A program made the translations under genes and the position numbers. Source: UBA1205 sp045598105 (GTDB lineage: Bacteria > Bacteroidota > Bacteroidia > Bacteroidales > WCHB1-69). Taken from it: DNA of 64,000 bases. The notes beneath the pieces are model-generated. The model was not told the DNA's origin. It ran no database searches and saw only the letters and a list, made by a program, of their open reading frames with translations. Below are positions 8,918 through 17,843 of this stretch, piece by piece. The DNA lies in contig JAZLLK010000049.1 in NCBI GenBank assembly GCA_045598105.1, forward strand, positions 1 to 64,000, given 5' to 3'. The first letter of the stretch is position 1. The number at the start of each line of letters is the position of its first letter.

Positions 8918-9727
8918 ATGTTACTTAAAGCTGTTTTTTTTGATATAGATGGAACACTTGTCCCTTATGACACGCGTAGCATGTCACAGGCAGATATTAT
9001 AGCAGTAGAAGCCTTACGGGATCGTGGTGTCTTAATATTTATAGCCACAGGGCGGCATATTGAAGATATTAATAATATCCCATTTGCAGTGCATGGTGCT
9101 GTGTGTAACAATGGTGCATTAACATATATTGCTAAACAAGATTGTGCTTTTGTAAGCGAAGCATACAAATTTACCTTGGTTGACAGGCATCCTATACCAC
9201 AGGAACAGGCTGTGAAAATTGCTCAAATCGTTGAAGAAAAACAAATACCTACAGTGGCAACATTGTTATCAGGTGCCATTATAAGCCGATATACTCAGGC
9301 AACACGTAGTTTTATGAATAAGGTTAATATGCCTGTGTTTAAGGTAGAACATATAGTAAAAGCAGTAAAAAATGAATCAGTTTATTCGTTTTGTCCGTTT
9401 GTAACACCGGAGGAAGAATCTCAAATTTTTAAAAGTTGTTTGTATGGTCTTGACACCCCAAGGTGGTGTAGCGAATTTTGTGATATTAATGTGCACGGGT
9501 TAGACAAAGTTATAGGCGTAAAAAAACTGGCTGATATGTTTATGCTTAATTCTACTGAAATTATGGCTTTCGGTGATGGTAATAACGACATTAACATGTT
9601 GAAATACGCCGAGGTAGGAGTAGCAATGGGAAATGCTTCCGATGATGTAAAAGCAGTAGCAGACTTAGTAACCGATTCGGTGAATAATTGCGGTGTGAGT
9701 CAATTATTATCATCTATGTTTGCCTAA
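8918..9727 (+). CDS. Cof-type HAD-IIB phosphatase
   Basis: Protein of 269 residues from ATG 8918, two bases after the stop of the MATE gene; an earlier ATG at 8909 overlaps that stop and is also possible. Motif I is FFDIDGTLVP, motif II is FIATGRH, and motif III/IV is GDGNNDINML followed by GVAMGNASDDVK. This is the pattern of the Cof subfamily that dephosphorylates small molecules such as sugar phosphates and flavin or pyridoxal phosphates. The position suggests translational coupling, so it may trim a phosphorylated intermediate of the cluster, or it may be an unrelated housekeeping enzyme. Substrate is unknown. Confidence 0.85.
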   Translation: MLLKAVFFDIDGTLVPYDTRSMSQADIIAVEALRDRGVLIFIATGRHIEDINNIPFAVHGAVCNNGALTYIAKQDCAFVSEAYKFTLVDRHPIPQEQAVKIAQIVEEKQIPTVATLLSGAIISRYTQATRSFMNKVNMPVFKVEHIVKAVKNESVYSFCPFVTPEEESQIFKSCLYGLDTPRWCSEFCDINVHGLDKVIGVKKLADMFMLNSTEIMAFGDGNNDINMLKYAEVGVAMGNASDDVKAVADLVTDSVNNCGVSQLLSSMFA

Positions 9728-9771
9728 CAATTTTTTTTTTAACCATTCTGTTTGTGTATATAACAAAAAAT

Positions 9772-9808
9772 AAAGATACTCTGTGCAAAGAGTATCTTTA
9801 TTTTTATT
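9772..9808. terminator. Bidirectional terminator between the HAD and Omp28 genes
   Basis: A perfect 10-base-pair stem (AAAGATACTC / GAGTATCTTT, 9772-9781 and 9790-9799) has an 8-base loop. T-rich sequence follows on the plus strand and A-rich sequence precedes it, so it can end transcription in both directions. The two flanking genes converge here. Confidence 0.85.
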
Positions 9809-9827
9809 AAGAAAGAAAATCTTATGT

Positions 9828-10700
9828 CTATTTAAGTTCCATGGAACTCTTATTTACGTTCACTATATCGGTACCACAGGTAACGCCGTTGATGGTGTTT
9901 TGTTTGGTAACAAATACTATTACTTCCATATCTTCCAATACTGTTTGAATACTGCCAAGGCCAAGGGTTGAAGGAATGGTATAGGTGAAGGTTTTGGAGT
10001 ACAGGCTGTTTTTTCCGGTATTGGGTATTACTTCGCCCCATGCACCGGTTATCATTTTTCTCAGCATGTGGTTGTGGGTGTAGTTACCTTGGTTATCAAC
10101 GTGTTCAGGATATAAATCGGCAGCTCCGCTTTGAGGTCCTTTAATGTTATTTTGTATCAATGCTATATTGATAAGTGAGGTTTCGGTGGTGAGGTCGGTA
10201 AAGTAGCCCTGTACATGTACGGTGAGCTTACGTGTAGCCTTTTCTATAGTGGATTCGGCGGCTATATTCATGTAGGCGGGCTGTGTGAGTAGCTCTTTGG
10301 CACATGATGAAAAATTACCTCTTCCTACGGGATAGGGGTCAGATTTAATATTCCATTCGTTGCGGCCTACATAGCCTGCGGGGAATCCGCCACCGGATTT
10401 AAATACATTGAATATGGCATCACCTTCCTCTGTTTTATAATTAGGGGTATTGTTGGCATAATTACCACAGTGAATGTTAATGCTGAATATTTTGCCGGGA
10501 TTGGCAGCTACCAGTTCATCACATATTTTGTGCCCTTCAGGGCAGTATACGCAACCTATACCGGTAATTTCTTCTATGAGTACGTTTTTGTGCTGAGGGA
10601 GAGTGTCTACAAAGATTCTTTCCTTATCTTCATTGGGTTTACATGCTGTAAATGAAGCTAAAAAACAAAGGCCGATAACGGATATTAATAACTTTTTCAT
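9828..10700 (-). CDS. Omp28-related lipoprotein with CxxC motif
   Basis: Protein of 290 residues with a lipoprotein signal (LASFTAC, lipidated Cys20). The segment IEEITGIGCVYCPEGHK puts a CxxC at Cys50/Cys53 in the thioredoxin-like position typical of Bacteroidota Omp28 proteins, followed by a beta-rich C-terminal region. It is probably anchored in the outer membrane. A second family member lies at 46812-47693 next to a TlpA oxidoreductase, while this one is alone with its own promoter. A role in envelope thiol chemistry is suggested by the motif but unproven. Confidence 0.85.
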   Translation of the reverse strand: MKKLLISVIGLCFLASFTACKPNEDKERIFVDTLPQHKNVLIEEITGIGCVYCPEGHKICDELVAANPGKIFSINIHCGNYANNTPNYKTEEGDAIFNVFKSGGGFPAGYVGRNEWNIKSDPYPVGRGNFSSCAKELLTQPAYMNIAAESTIEKATRKLTVHVQGYFTDLTTETSLINIALIQNNIKGPQSGAADLYPEHVDNQGNYTHNHMLRKMITGAWGEVIPNTGKNSLYSKTFTYTIPSTLGLGSIQTVLEDMEVIVFVTKQNTINGVTCGTDIVNVNKSSMELK

Positions 10701-10750
10701 ACTGTGAGGTGTTTGTTTATTTATAAGTTAATTACTAAAATTTGCTTTTG

Positions 10751-10758
10751 CAAAATTA
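10751..10758 (-). promoter_or_regulatory. Promoter -7 element for the Omp28 gene
   Basis: On the minus strand this reads TAATTTTG, matching the Bacteroidota TAnnTTTG element, about 50 bases before the start codon at 10700. No well-spaced TTG element is visible upstream. Confidence 0.5.
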
Positions 10759-10907
10759 ATAAAAATTTACATGCAAGGTAATAAAAGCAAATTTTTTTTT
10801 TTAAAATTTTTTACATCGGTAAAAAAGATAACCCTTATGCGGTGGTAGGAACGCGTTATAGCGGAAATATTTACCTGTAATATATGTAATGGTAAGTGGA
10901 AAAATGC

Positions 10908-10915
10908 TACCTTTG
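10908..10915 (+). promoter_or_regulatory. Promoter -7 element for the ProX/M16/porin operon
   Basis: TACCTTTG lies 26 bases before the ATG at 10942 and matches the phylum consensus exactly. No clear -33 element is seen. Confidence 0.65.
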
Positions 10916-10941
10916 CAACTACTTTTTTTAAGCACATAAGC

Positions 10942-11433
10942 ATGAACGGAGATAAACGATTATACGATATATTAGATAGTTTGGACATAGAATATGAGTA
11001 TTTGGAGCATCCGGCTGCCCCTACAATAGAAATAGCTAAGCAGTATTGGGCCGGCCATGATGCTACCCATTGTAAGAACCTGTTTTTTCGCAATCATAAG
11101 GGTAACCGGCATTATTTGGTGCTGCTTGATTGTAATGAAAATATGGATATACATGCTATAGAAAAAATACTTAAGCAGGGTAAGCTCAGCTTTGCCTCAC
11201 CTGAGCGTATGCATAAATATTTGGGCGTACAGCCGGGCTCGGTAACGCCTTTTGGCCTTATTAATGATATAGAGCACCATGTAATAGTGTTTATAGACAG
11301 TAATTTACAAAATGCACAAAGGGTAAGTTTCCACCCATGTGTGAATACAGCCTCACTCATGATTAAAAAGGACGACCTTATTAAATTTTTAGAATATACA
11401 CATAATCCTTATCAGTGGATAAGCCTGTATTAG
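10942..11433 (+). CDS. ProX/YbaK-type aminoacyl-tRNA editing protein
   Basis: Protein of 163 residues covering a single YbaK/ProX domain, the same domain that edits mischarged tRNA inside prolyl-tRNA synthetase. Visible signatures are EHPAAPTIEIA, the lysine-bearing HCKNLFFRNHKG and LGVQPGSVTPFGLIND. Length fits the stand-alone PrdX / Ala-tRNA(Pro) deacylase group. The likely reaction is hydrolysis of Ala-tRNA(Pro), in the cytosol. It is the first gene of a run with the M16 peptidase (15 bases downstream). Substrate preference within the YbaK superfamily cannot be fixed from sequence alone. Confidence 0.85.
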   Translation: MNGDKRLYDILDSLDIEYEYLEHPAAPTIEIAKQYWAGHDATHCKNLFFRNHKGNRHYLVLLDCNENMDIHAIEKILKQGKLSFASPERMHKYLGVQPGSVTPFGLINDIEHHVIVFIDSNLQNAQRVSFHPCVNTASLMIKKDDLIKFLEYTHNPYQWISLY

Positions 11434-11440
11434 AAGGAGG
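11434..11440 (+). promoter_or_regulatory. Strong Shine-Dalgarno sequence for the TTG-initiated M16 gene
   Basis: AAGGAGG lies 8 bases before TTG 11449. An intervening ATG at 11442 is followed at once by TAG, so it cannot start the gene. This site decides the start codon and is unusual in a window where other genes lack such sequences. Confidence 0.75.
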
Positions 11441-11448
11441 AATGTAGC

Positions 11449-12672
11449 TTGGCATATAATTATTTTCAGCTGAATAACGGTATAAGGGTAATACATAAGC
11501 AGGTGCAGTCGTCTATATCACATGTGGGGCTGGTGGTGAATACCGGCACCCGTGACGAATGTGCTCACGAAGGCGGTATCGCCCATTTTATAGAGCATGC
11601 CATATTTAAGGGTACGGCCAAAAGGAATACCTATCAGGTGCTGTCGTATTTGGAGAATGTGGGAGGTGACCTTAATGCTTATACCACCAAGGAGGAAACC
11701 TTTTTTTACGCTTCGGTGCTCAATGAATACCTGCAAAGGGCCGTGGAATTGCTGGCAGATATAGTATTTAATTCCACCTTTGGTGAAAAAGAACTGGAAA
11801 AGGAAAAAGAGGTGGTAAAGGAAGAAATACAATTGTGTAAAGATACTCCTTCCGAATGGATATTTGATGAGTTTGAAGATGTGATATTTGCCGGTCATAG
11901 TCTGGGTACCAATATTTTGGGAAGCGTAGCTTCGCTTAAAAAAATAAGCAGGAGCAGCATACTTCACTTTATGCAGCGTACCTATACTACTGACCAAATG
12001 GTGGTGTCAGTAGTGGGTAATGTGTCGGTAGAAGCCCTTAAACATATATTGAATAAATACATGAGCCATTTGCCAACACAGCAACGCTCCTTTGTGCGGA
12101 TAGCTTATACGGGCTACAGCCCTGCTCATAAGCATATTAAGCTTAGAAGTAATCAGTCGCACATGGTATTGGGGTGCGCATTGCCTGCTTATAATGAGCG
12201 TGATTGTCAGGTGGCCGCCCTGCTGAGTAATATATTGGGCGGGCAAGGGCTTAATTCTATGCTCAATATGGCCCTGCGTGAAAAAAAAGGCTACGTGTAT
12301 AATATAGAGGCTAACTATTCCGCCTTAAGCGATGCGGGTATATTCAATATATACATAGGTTGTGACCATAAAAATCAGGATAAATGCATAGAATTAACCC
12401 ATAGAGAAATATATAAACTTCAGCAAACCATGCTGGGAACCTTACAGTTGCATAGGGCACACCGGCAAATGATAGGGCAAATGTGTATTACCTATGATTC
12501 CAATCTTACCGAAATGCTGTCCATAGGTAAGAATCATCTGCTGTTCAATGAGGTGGATACAGTGGAAAATATGGTAAAAACCGTGCAGTCTATCACGGCT
12601 GATGAACTGTGTAGTATGGCTAATCGTATGCTTAATACCGATAATTTTACTTATTTAATAATGGGAAAATAA
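11449..12672 (+). CDS. M16 family zinc peptidase (insulinase-like)
   Basis: Protein of 407 residues. The inverted zinc motif HFIEH (His46 to His50) lies in GGIAHFIEHAIFKGT, and the third ligand is probably Glu126 in EVVKEEIQ. The later part carries the usual substrate-binding half (LREKKGYVYNIEANY). Length equals a single-chain M16B peptidase of the PqqL / mitochondrial-processing-peptidase type. There is no signal peptide, so it is predicted cytosolic. Start codon TTG is chosen from the strong Shine-Dalgarno sequence and because the family normally begins with a short strand ending NGIRVIH. It ends one base before the ATG of the porin-like gene, implying co-transcription. Confidence 0.9.
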   Translation: MAYNYFQLNNGIRVIHKQVQSSISHVGLVVNTGTRDECAHEGGIAHFIEHAIFKGTAKRNTYQVLSYLENVGGDLNAYTTKEETFFYASVLNEYLQRAVELLADIVFNSTFGEKELEKEKEVVKEEIQLCKDTPSEWIFDEFEDVIFAGHSLGTNILGSVASLKKISRSSILHFMQRTYTTDQMVVSVVGNVSVEALKHILNKYMSHLPTQQRSFVRIAYTGYSPAHKHIKLRSNQSHMVLGCALPAYNERDCQVAALLSNILGGQGLNSMLNMALREKKGYVYNIEANYSALSDAGIFNIYIGCDHKNQDKCIELTHREIYKLQQTMLGTLQLHRAHRQMIGQMCITYDSNLTEMLSIGKNHLLFNEVDTVENMVKTVQSITADELCSMANRMLNTDNFTYLIMGK

Positions 12673-12673
12673 C

Positions 12674-14152
12674 ATGAAAAATACAAAAATATACAAAATA
12701 TACGCTTTTTTGATATTAACACTTGTATTGTGCGTAAGCGCGGGTGCTTATGCCGGTGAGGATGAAAGCGGGAGCCTGCGTAAGCACCAGCGTAAGGATG
12801 CATGGCGTAGTTTTTTCAGTTTAAGGCAGCATGACAGCATTATGGAATATGTGCACATAAGCACATCAAATGATTATAAGCGTAACGCTGAGGATGAAAA
12901 CCGTTGGACTTTAAAGTGGGGCGGTTATATCAGTCAGGATTTTATATTTGACTCCAGGCAGTCGGCTGTAGCCCGTGAGGGCATTATAGCTATGTATCCG
13001 CTCAATGCCGTATATGATAAAAACGGTAAGGATATCAATGCCCGTCCATCGTGGAATTTGCTGGCCATGAACACCAGGCTTACTGCCCGTATACACGCAC
13101 CTAAGGCTTTGGATGCCAATATATCGGGTATGATAGAAGGGTGGTTTGTAGGAGTGTCGAATAGTGATGCCAACGGCTTTTGCCTTAGGCATGCCATTAT
13201 AGATATGCAGTGGAAAAGTACGCAGCTGCTCATGGGGCAAACCTGGCATCCGTTGTTTACCCAAAATTGTTTCCCCTATACCGTAAGCGGCAGTGCCGGT
13301 GCCCCTTTTCAGGCATTTGCCCGTGCGCCGCAAATAAGATTTAAGCAGAATTTTAAGGATAATAATATTATGCTGTATATTAATTCACAGCGTGATTATG
13401 CCAGCATAGGGTTTGGCGGTGTAAGTTCGGAATATTTGCGTAATTCCGCCATACCTGAAGCAGGATTGCAATATTATTGGGATCATACCTATACTGCTGA
13501 TTCTATACATAAGCAGACCATATTGTTGGGGGTAGGCGGTGATTATAAATATTTAATTCCCCGCATGCTTACAGCTGACAGCTTGTATACCCGCAAGGGC
13601 GTGCACTCGTGGGCAGTAATAGCTTATATGCATTATAGCAAAGAATGTAGGAATAGTATTAAAACAGGTATTAAGCTTAAGGCCATGTATGCACAGGGAA
13701 TGAACGATTTTTTGGCCATGGGCGGCTATGCCGTGCAGTATTATAATGGCATGGCCCTGTCACAAGCCGAGGACTATAGTTATGTGGGTATTAATAATGT
13801 GAGTGCGTGGATAGACTGGTATGCCAACATAAAATCGTGGGAGGTAGCTCTTTTTGCCGGCTATAGCCAAAATTTGGGAGCATGGAAGAATATACAGGAC
13901 TGGAACAATGCGGCCTCCTATTATATGAAGGACTATAATGTGAAATACCTGTATCGCGTGTGTGCCCGTATGAAATATACGGCCAACCATATACAGTTTG
14001 CCTTGGAACCCGAATACACCGTGGCCGCTTATGGCAATTGCCGTAACAGCCTGGGAGTGGTGCAGACCAAGCCTACCAGTGATTATCCGCAGGCCGGCCT
14101 TACAGTGGTAGGTGATTTTAGGGTGCTGTTTACCACTACCTTGTTTTTTTAG
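12674..14152 (+). CDS. Porin-like outer-membrane beta-barrel protein
   Basis: Protein of 492 residues with a signal peptide ending near GAYAG (residue 28). The remainder is rich in alternating aromatic and polar residues (YISQDFIFD, LLMGQTWHPLF, AFARAPQIRFKQ), and the last residue is Phe (TTLFF), the usual signal for barrel insertion. The GQTWHPLF and GSAGAPFQAFARAPQIRF stretches resemble putative porins of Bacteroidota. It is the third gene of the run starting at 10942, one base after the M16 peptidase. Cargo is unknown. The barrel assignment is good, exact family uncertain. Confidence 0.7.
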   Translation: MKNTKIYKIYAFLILTLVLCVSAGAYAGEDESGSLRKHQRKDAWRSFFSLRQHDSIMEYVHISTSNDYKRNAEDENRWTLKWGGYISQDFIFDSRQSAVAREGIIAMYPLNAVYDKNGKDINARPSWNLLAMNTRLTARIHAPKALDANISGMIEGWFVGVSNSDANGFCLRHAIIDMQWKSTQLLMGQTWHPLFTQNCFPYTVSGSAGAPFQAFARAPQIRFKQNFKDNNIMLYINSQRDYASIGFGGVSSEYLRNSAIPEAGLQYYWDHTYTADSIHKQTILLGVGGDYKYLIPRMLTADSLYTRKGVHSWAVIAYMHYSKECRNSIKTGIKLKAMYAQGMNDFLAMGGYAVQYYNGMALSQAEDYSYVGINNVSAWIDWYANIKSWEVALFAGYSQNLGAWKNIQDWNNAASYYMKDYNVKYLYRVCARMKYTANHIQFALEPEYTVAAYGNCRNSLGVVQTKPTSDYPQAGLTVVGDFRVLFTTTLFF

Positions 14153-14183
14153 TAGCTATGCATGTGCTAAAGCAAAAAAATGA

Positions 14184-14191
14184 TACCTTTG
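14184..14191 (+). promoter_or_regulatory. Promoter -7 element for the SAM hydrolase gene
   Basis: TACCTTTG lies 22 bases before ATG 14214 in the short gap after the porin gene. Confidence 0.6.
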
Positions 14192-14213
14192 TACCTTGTA
14201 AATAAGCAGAAAT

Positions 14214-15116
14214 ATGAATAAAACAGTTACACTTACTACCGATTGGGGGGTGCAGGATGCCTATGTAGCTATTATGAAAGCTGCATTGTGGCAGCACAAT
14301 GTGGAATTACGCATAACGGATATAAGCCATATGGTATCACCCCATAATATATCCATGGCTGCCTGCTATGTAAGGCAGAGTGCTCCTTTTTATGCGCCGG
14401 GTACCATACATATAGTAGATGTGGCTTATATGAGCGAAGATGACGTAACCCAGTATACCCGCTATATGCGTAGTCATAATGCAGAGAAAAATTTTTATTA
14501 TACTGATTATGTGGCTTTTGAACTTAACGGGCAATATTATATGTGCCAAAATAACGGTCTGGTAAGTGCCATAGCGGAAGATGATGCTGTAGAGCAGGTG
14601 GTGCAGTTGAAGAATATGTCTGAAAAAGGACATAGGCACGGCACCTTTCCGGCTATAGATTATTATGCGTGGGCTGCAGCCCAATTGGCACAGCCTCAAG
14701 CTACTTTGCAACATATAGGTACTCCCTATGAAGTGAGTAAGCTTCAATCGGTATTTGCTACTAAGGCAGTACTGGAGAAGGATGGCAAAACCATTGCCGC
14801 TCAGTTGAAATACGTAGATGCGTATGGAAATGTGGTTACCAATGTACGTAAAGATGATTTTGAACGGTGGGCCAACGGCCGTTCTAAATTTAAATTCCGA
14901 TATTCCAATACCGATGAAGAGGTGGTAGCCGTAATAGGTCGTAATTATAACGAAATAGTGTCTAAAATAAAGAACATGCGAAGCAATATATTCTTTGTGT
15001 TTGGTGTGGGTGGCTATTTAGAAGTGGGCTATCATAATAGTAATTTGGCTCTGCATTATGGTATAACCAATAATAATATAATGGTAGGGAACTTTTATTT
15101 TGAATTCATAGACTGA
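14214..15116 (+). CDS. S-adenosylmethionine hydroxide adenosyltransferase (DUF62 family)
   Basis: Protein of 300 residues of the SAM chlorinase/fluorinase/hydroxide adenosyltransferase fold. The N-terminus TLTTDWGVQDAYVAIMK matches the family LTTDFG-x-D-x-YVG pattern, and VDAYGNVVTNV corresponds to the C-terminal substrate-binding IDxFGNxxTN. Most bacterial members split S-adenosylmethionine into adenosine and methionine using water. The halogenating ones are rare and have special loops that I cannot assess here. The N-terminal Trp replaces the common Phe. Its stop is followed two bases later by the tyrosine phosphatase gene. Confidence 0.88.
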   Translation: MNKTVTLTTDWGVQDAYVAIMKAALWQHNVELRITDISHMVSPHNISMAACYVRQSAPFYAPGTIHIVDVAYMSEDDVTQYTRYMRSHNAEKNFYYTDYVAFELNGQYYMCQNNGLVSAIAEDDAVEQVVQLKNMSEKGHRHGTFPAIDYYAWAAAQLAQPQATLQHIGTPYEVSKLQSVFATKAVLEKDGKTIAAQLKYVDAYGNVVTNVRKDDFERWANGRSKFKFRYSNTDEEVVAVIGRNYNEIVSKIKNMRSNIFFVFGVGGYLEVGYHNSNLALHYGITNNNIMVGNFYFEFID

Positions 15117-15118
15117 TT

Positions 15119-15583
15119 ATGCGTATATTAATGGTATGTTTGGGCAATATATGCCGGTCGTCCATGGCCGAAGGTGTGCTGCAACACATGTTGCAACAGG
15201 CCGGCATAGCCGACGAGCACATGGTAGATTCCTGTGGTTTTGAGGCTTGTCATTTGGGTCAGCCACCCCATAAAATGGCTATAACCACCGCTCAAAGGCA
15301 TGGCGTGGATATATCAGGCCAGCGGCAACGCCTGTTTTGTAAAGAGGATTTTATGCAATTTGACAAAATATATGTAATGGACCACGGTAATTATGCCGAT
15401 GTACAGCGTATGGCTACGTGTATAGAGGATATGAATAAGGTGGATTATTTGTATAACGAAGTCCGGCCCGGCAATATTCCTGTGCCAGACCCATGGGGAG
15501 GTACTTACCTTGATTTTGAGCATTCATATAGTATGATAGAGCAGGCCTGTACTCAGGTGGTGCATAAGCTGATGCGTGAATAG
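15119..15583 (+). CDS. Low-molecular-weight protein-tyrosine phosphatase
   Basis: Protein of 154 residues, the usual size for the family. The P-loop VCLGNICRSSMAEG gives nucleophile Cys7 and Arg13, and the general-acid loop VPDPWGG gives Asp124. It probably acts in the cytosol on tyrosine-phosphorylated proteins; in many bacteria the partner is a capsule tyrosine kinase, but none is seen in this window. It is co-transcribed with the SAM hydrolase. Confidence 0.93.
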   Translation: MRILMVCLGNICRSSMAEGVLQHMLQQAGIADEHMVDSCGFEACHLGQPPHKMAITTAQRHGVDISGQRQRLFCKEDFMQFDKIYVMDHGNYADVQRMATCIEDMNKVDYLYNEVRPGNIPVPDPWGGTYLDFEHSYSMIEQACTQVVHKLMRE

Positions 15584-15737
15584 CAATTCCGTTATTTTTT
15601 TTTTATGGTAACCTGTACGAAAAACAGTAAAATGTAATATGCAACATATTCTGTATATGTATTATGTGTAAAAATATGGTTAAAATATTACATTTTTGTA
15701 ATGTTTATACCTGTGGGGTAATATGAAGTAGAAAAAC

Positions 15738-16172
15738 TTATAGTCTTTTGCTTTTGAAAAATTGTGTCAGCAGTGCTTTACATTCCTCGGCCAGCAGACC
15801 GCCTTCGTAAAGGGTTTTAGGGTGTAGAAGTAGTCTTTTATCCACTTGGGAGCGGGTAACATCAGGGGTGCCGTACACTATGCGTGATATTTGTGTCCAT
15901 GCTGAGGCTGCGGCACACATATTGCAGGGCTCCAGGGTAACATATAGGGTGCAGTTATGCAAATATTTTGATCCTAAATAGCTGGTGGCAGCGGTAAAAG
16001 CCTGCATTTCGGCATGAGAGGTGGTGTCGTTGAGGGTTTGGGTAAGGTTATGCGCTTTGGCTATAATTACATTATTGCAGGTAATAACGCATCCTACGGG
16101 CACTTCGCCTTCTTCCATGGCCATGCGTGCTTCGTTGAGTGCTATTTGCATATAGTATGTGTCGTCCAGCAT
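15738..16172 (-). CDS. tadA: tRNA-specific adenosine deaminase TadA
   Basis: Protein of 144 residues. It converts adenosine to inosine at the wobble position of tRNA(Arg) anticodon ACG. The zinc site is complete: HAE at 53-55 with catalytic Glu55, and PCNMC with Cys83 and Cys86. Length fits TadA and not cytosine deaminase. It starts two bases after the rpoN stop on the same strand and is probably transcribed with it. Confidence 0.93.
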   Translation of the reverse strand: MLDDTYYMQIALNEARMAMEEGEVPVGCVITCNNVIIAKAHNLTQTLNDTTSHAEMQAFTAATSYLGSKYLHNCTLYVTLEPCNMCAAASAWTQISRIVYGTPDVTRSQVDKRLLLHPKTLYEGGLLAEECKALLTQFFKSKRL

Positions 16173-16174
16173 AT

Positions 16175-17707
16175 TTATTTTCGCATTCTGGCTACAGGGT
16201 AGCCCAATTGCTCCCTATATTTTGCCACCGTACGGCGGGCTACATTATAGCCTTTTTTATTGAGTAATTTACATAAATTTTGGTCATTGAGCGGGTCGTC
16301 TTTGTCCTCACCGTTAATGGCATCGGTAATAATACGGCGTATTTCATGTGAAGATACCTCTTCGCCGGTAGTGGTGGTAAGCGATTCCGAAAAGAAAAAT
16401 TTTAGAGGTATAATACCATAGGGAGTGAGTACATATTTTTGTTTTACTACGCGTGATATGGTGGATATATCAGCATCTACTATTGATGCTATGTCTTTGA
16501 GTATCATTGGTTTTATTTGCATTTCGTCGCCGGTGAAAAAATAGTCCTGCTGTTTTTCCATTATGGCCGACATGGTACGATATAGCGTTTGCTCCCGTTG
16601 CGACAAGGCATCTATAAACCATTGTGCGGCATTCACCTTTTGTTTTATAAATTCCATAGCTTCCTTACGTGCAGGTTCAGGCATTTTACTATTCCTTTTT
16701 ATGTTGTTGAACATCTGCTGGTAGCTATGACTTATTCTTAGCTCCGGCAGGTCGTTTTTTGGCATGGTGAGCTCCAACTTGTGCTTGCGTTCGTCTATGG
16801 TGACTATAAAGTCCGGAATAATGGTGGATACCTCATCGGCAAAAGACGCACTTTCTCCCGGTTTGGGGTTAAGTGAGGTGGTAATATAGTTGAGTGCACA
16901 ATCAAATTCTTCATCGGTGCACTTAAGTGCCTGTTTTATTTTTATAAAATGTTTTTTTGTGAAGTCGGAATAGAATTTGCCTATTATTTTTTTTGCCAAT
17001 TCATTCACGGGGTTGCCGGGCTCGGCATGCTGTAGCTGTAACATCATGCATTCCTGTAAGTCACGGGCACCGGTACCTATGGGTTCCAAATGTTGTATTA
17101 CCGATACAATAATGTCCTCTATATGCTCGGCTGTGGTACTTATATTTTTGCTGAATAGCAAGTCGTTTACCAGCTCCTTGCTGCTACGTGATATGTAGCC
17201 GCCATCGTCTATGCAACCTACTATGAATGAGGCCAATTCCTTGTCTTCTTCTGACATAGGTATCATATTTAACTGTGAAGTTAAGTTTTCCTGATAACTA
17301 TAGCCCGATACATAGTTGTTCTCCTTATAGGCAGCTATTTCCTCATTGTCCTCATTGCGATTATTCCCCATGGAAGGAATGTAGCTGTCATCGTCATCAT
17401 CACTATAATACAGGTCTAAATCGGGCTCGTTGTCAGTGTCATGGTCCACACTTTCATCCTCATTGTCGTGAATATCGTCGTCTTCTATATTGCCATTAGT
17501 GTTATCGGTGCTTTCTTCATGACTATCCTCATTACCTTCGGCTTCTTCTAAGGCCGGATTGGCTTCCAACTCCTCATGAATACGCTGCTCCATCATAATA
17601 GTAGGTATTTGGAGTAACTTCATTAGAAGTATTTGACGCGGACTGAGCCGCTGTATCATTATCTGTTCCTGCTTTTGGCTTATTTCCGGCATATTATTAC
17701 TGTTCAT
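16175..17707 (-). CDS. rpoN: RNA polymerase sigma-54 factor
   Basis: Protein of 510 residues. Region I is the Gln/Leu-rich QKQEQIMIQRLSPRQILLM segment that contacts activators. It is followed by an unusually long acidic linker (about 58-110, many Asp and Glu including a five-Asp run), the core-binding domain, and the DNA-binding end with RpoN box ARRTVAKYRE at 490-499. It directs RNA polymerase to -24/-12 promoters that need AAA+ activators; no such activator gene is in the window. tadA follows two bases downstream. Confidence 0.95.
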   Translation of the reverse strand: MNSNNMPEISQKQEQIMIQRLSPRQILLMKLLQIPTIMMEQRIHEELEANPALEEAEGNEDSHEESTDNTNGNIEDDDIHDNEDESVDHDTDNEPDLDLYYSDDDDDSYIPSMGNNRNEDNEEIAAYKENNYVSGYSYQENLTSQLNMIPMSEEDKELASFIVGCIDDGGYISRSSKELVNDLLFSKNISTTAEHIEDIIVSVIQHLEPIGTGARDLQECMMLQLQHAEPGNPVNELAKKIIGKFYSDFTKKHFIKIKQALKCTDEEFDCALNYITTSLNPKPGESASFADEVSTIIPDFIVTIDERKHKLELTMPKNDLPELRISHSYQQMFNNIKRNSKMPEPARKEAMEFIKQKVNAAQWFIDALSQREQTLYRTMSAIMEKQQDYFFTGDEMQIKPMILKDIASIVDADISTISRVVKQKYVLTPYGIIPLKFFFSESLTTTTGEEVSSHEIRRIITDAINGEDKDDPLNDQNLCKLLNKKGYNVARRTVAKYREQLGYPVARMRK

Positions 17708-17763
17708 TTTTTCATTAAATAATAGACTGCAGTTAGTATAAGTACCATCATACTTACAAGGTA

Positions 17764-17771
17764 CAAAGATA
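17764..17771 (-). promoter_or_regulatory. Promoter -7 element for rpoN-tadA
   Basis: Minus-strand TATCTTTG lies about 57 bases before the rpoN start. The leader between it and the gene has an imperfect inverted repeat (GTAAGTA with TACTTATAC, about 17735-17757). Confidence 0.6.
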
Positions 17772-17843
17772 GTAAAAAAAATAAAAATAGAAAAAAAATA
17801 GAAAAAATATTTTGATGAAATTATATATAACAGAATTACAGAT

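Noticed and set aside
14214..15116. Fluorinase or chlorinase call for the SAM-dependent enzyme
   Set aside because: Halogenases are rare and I cannot see their special loop; hydroxide adenosyltransferase is the safer family call.
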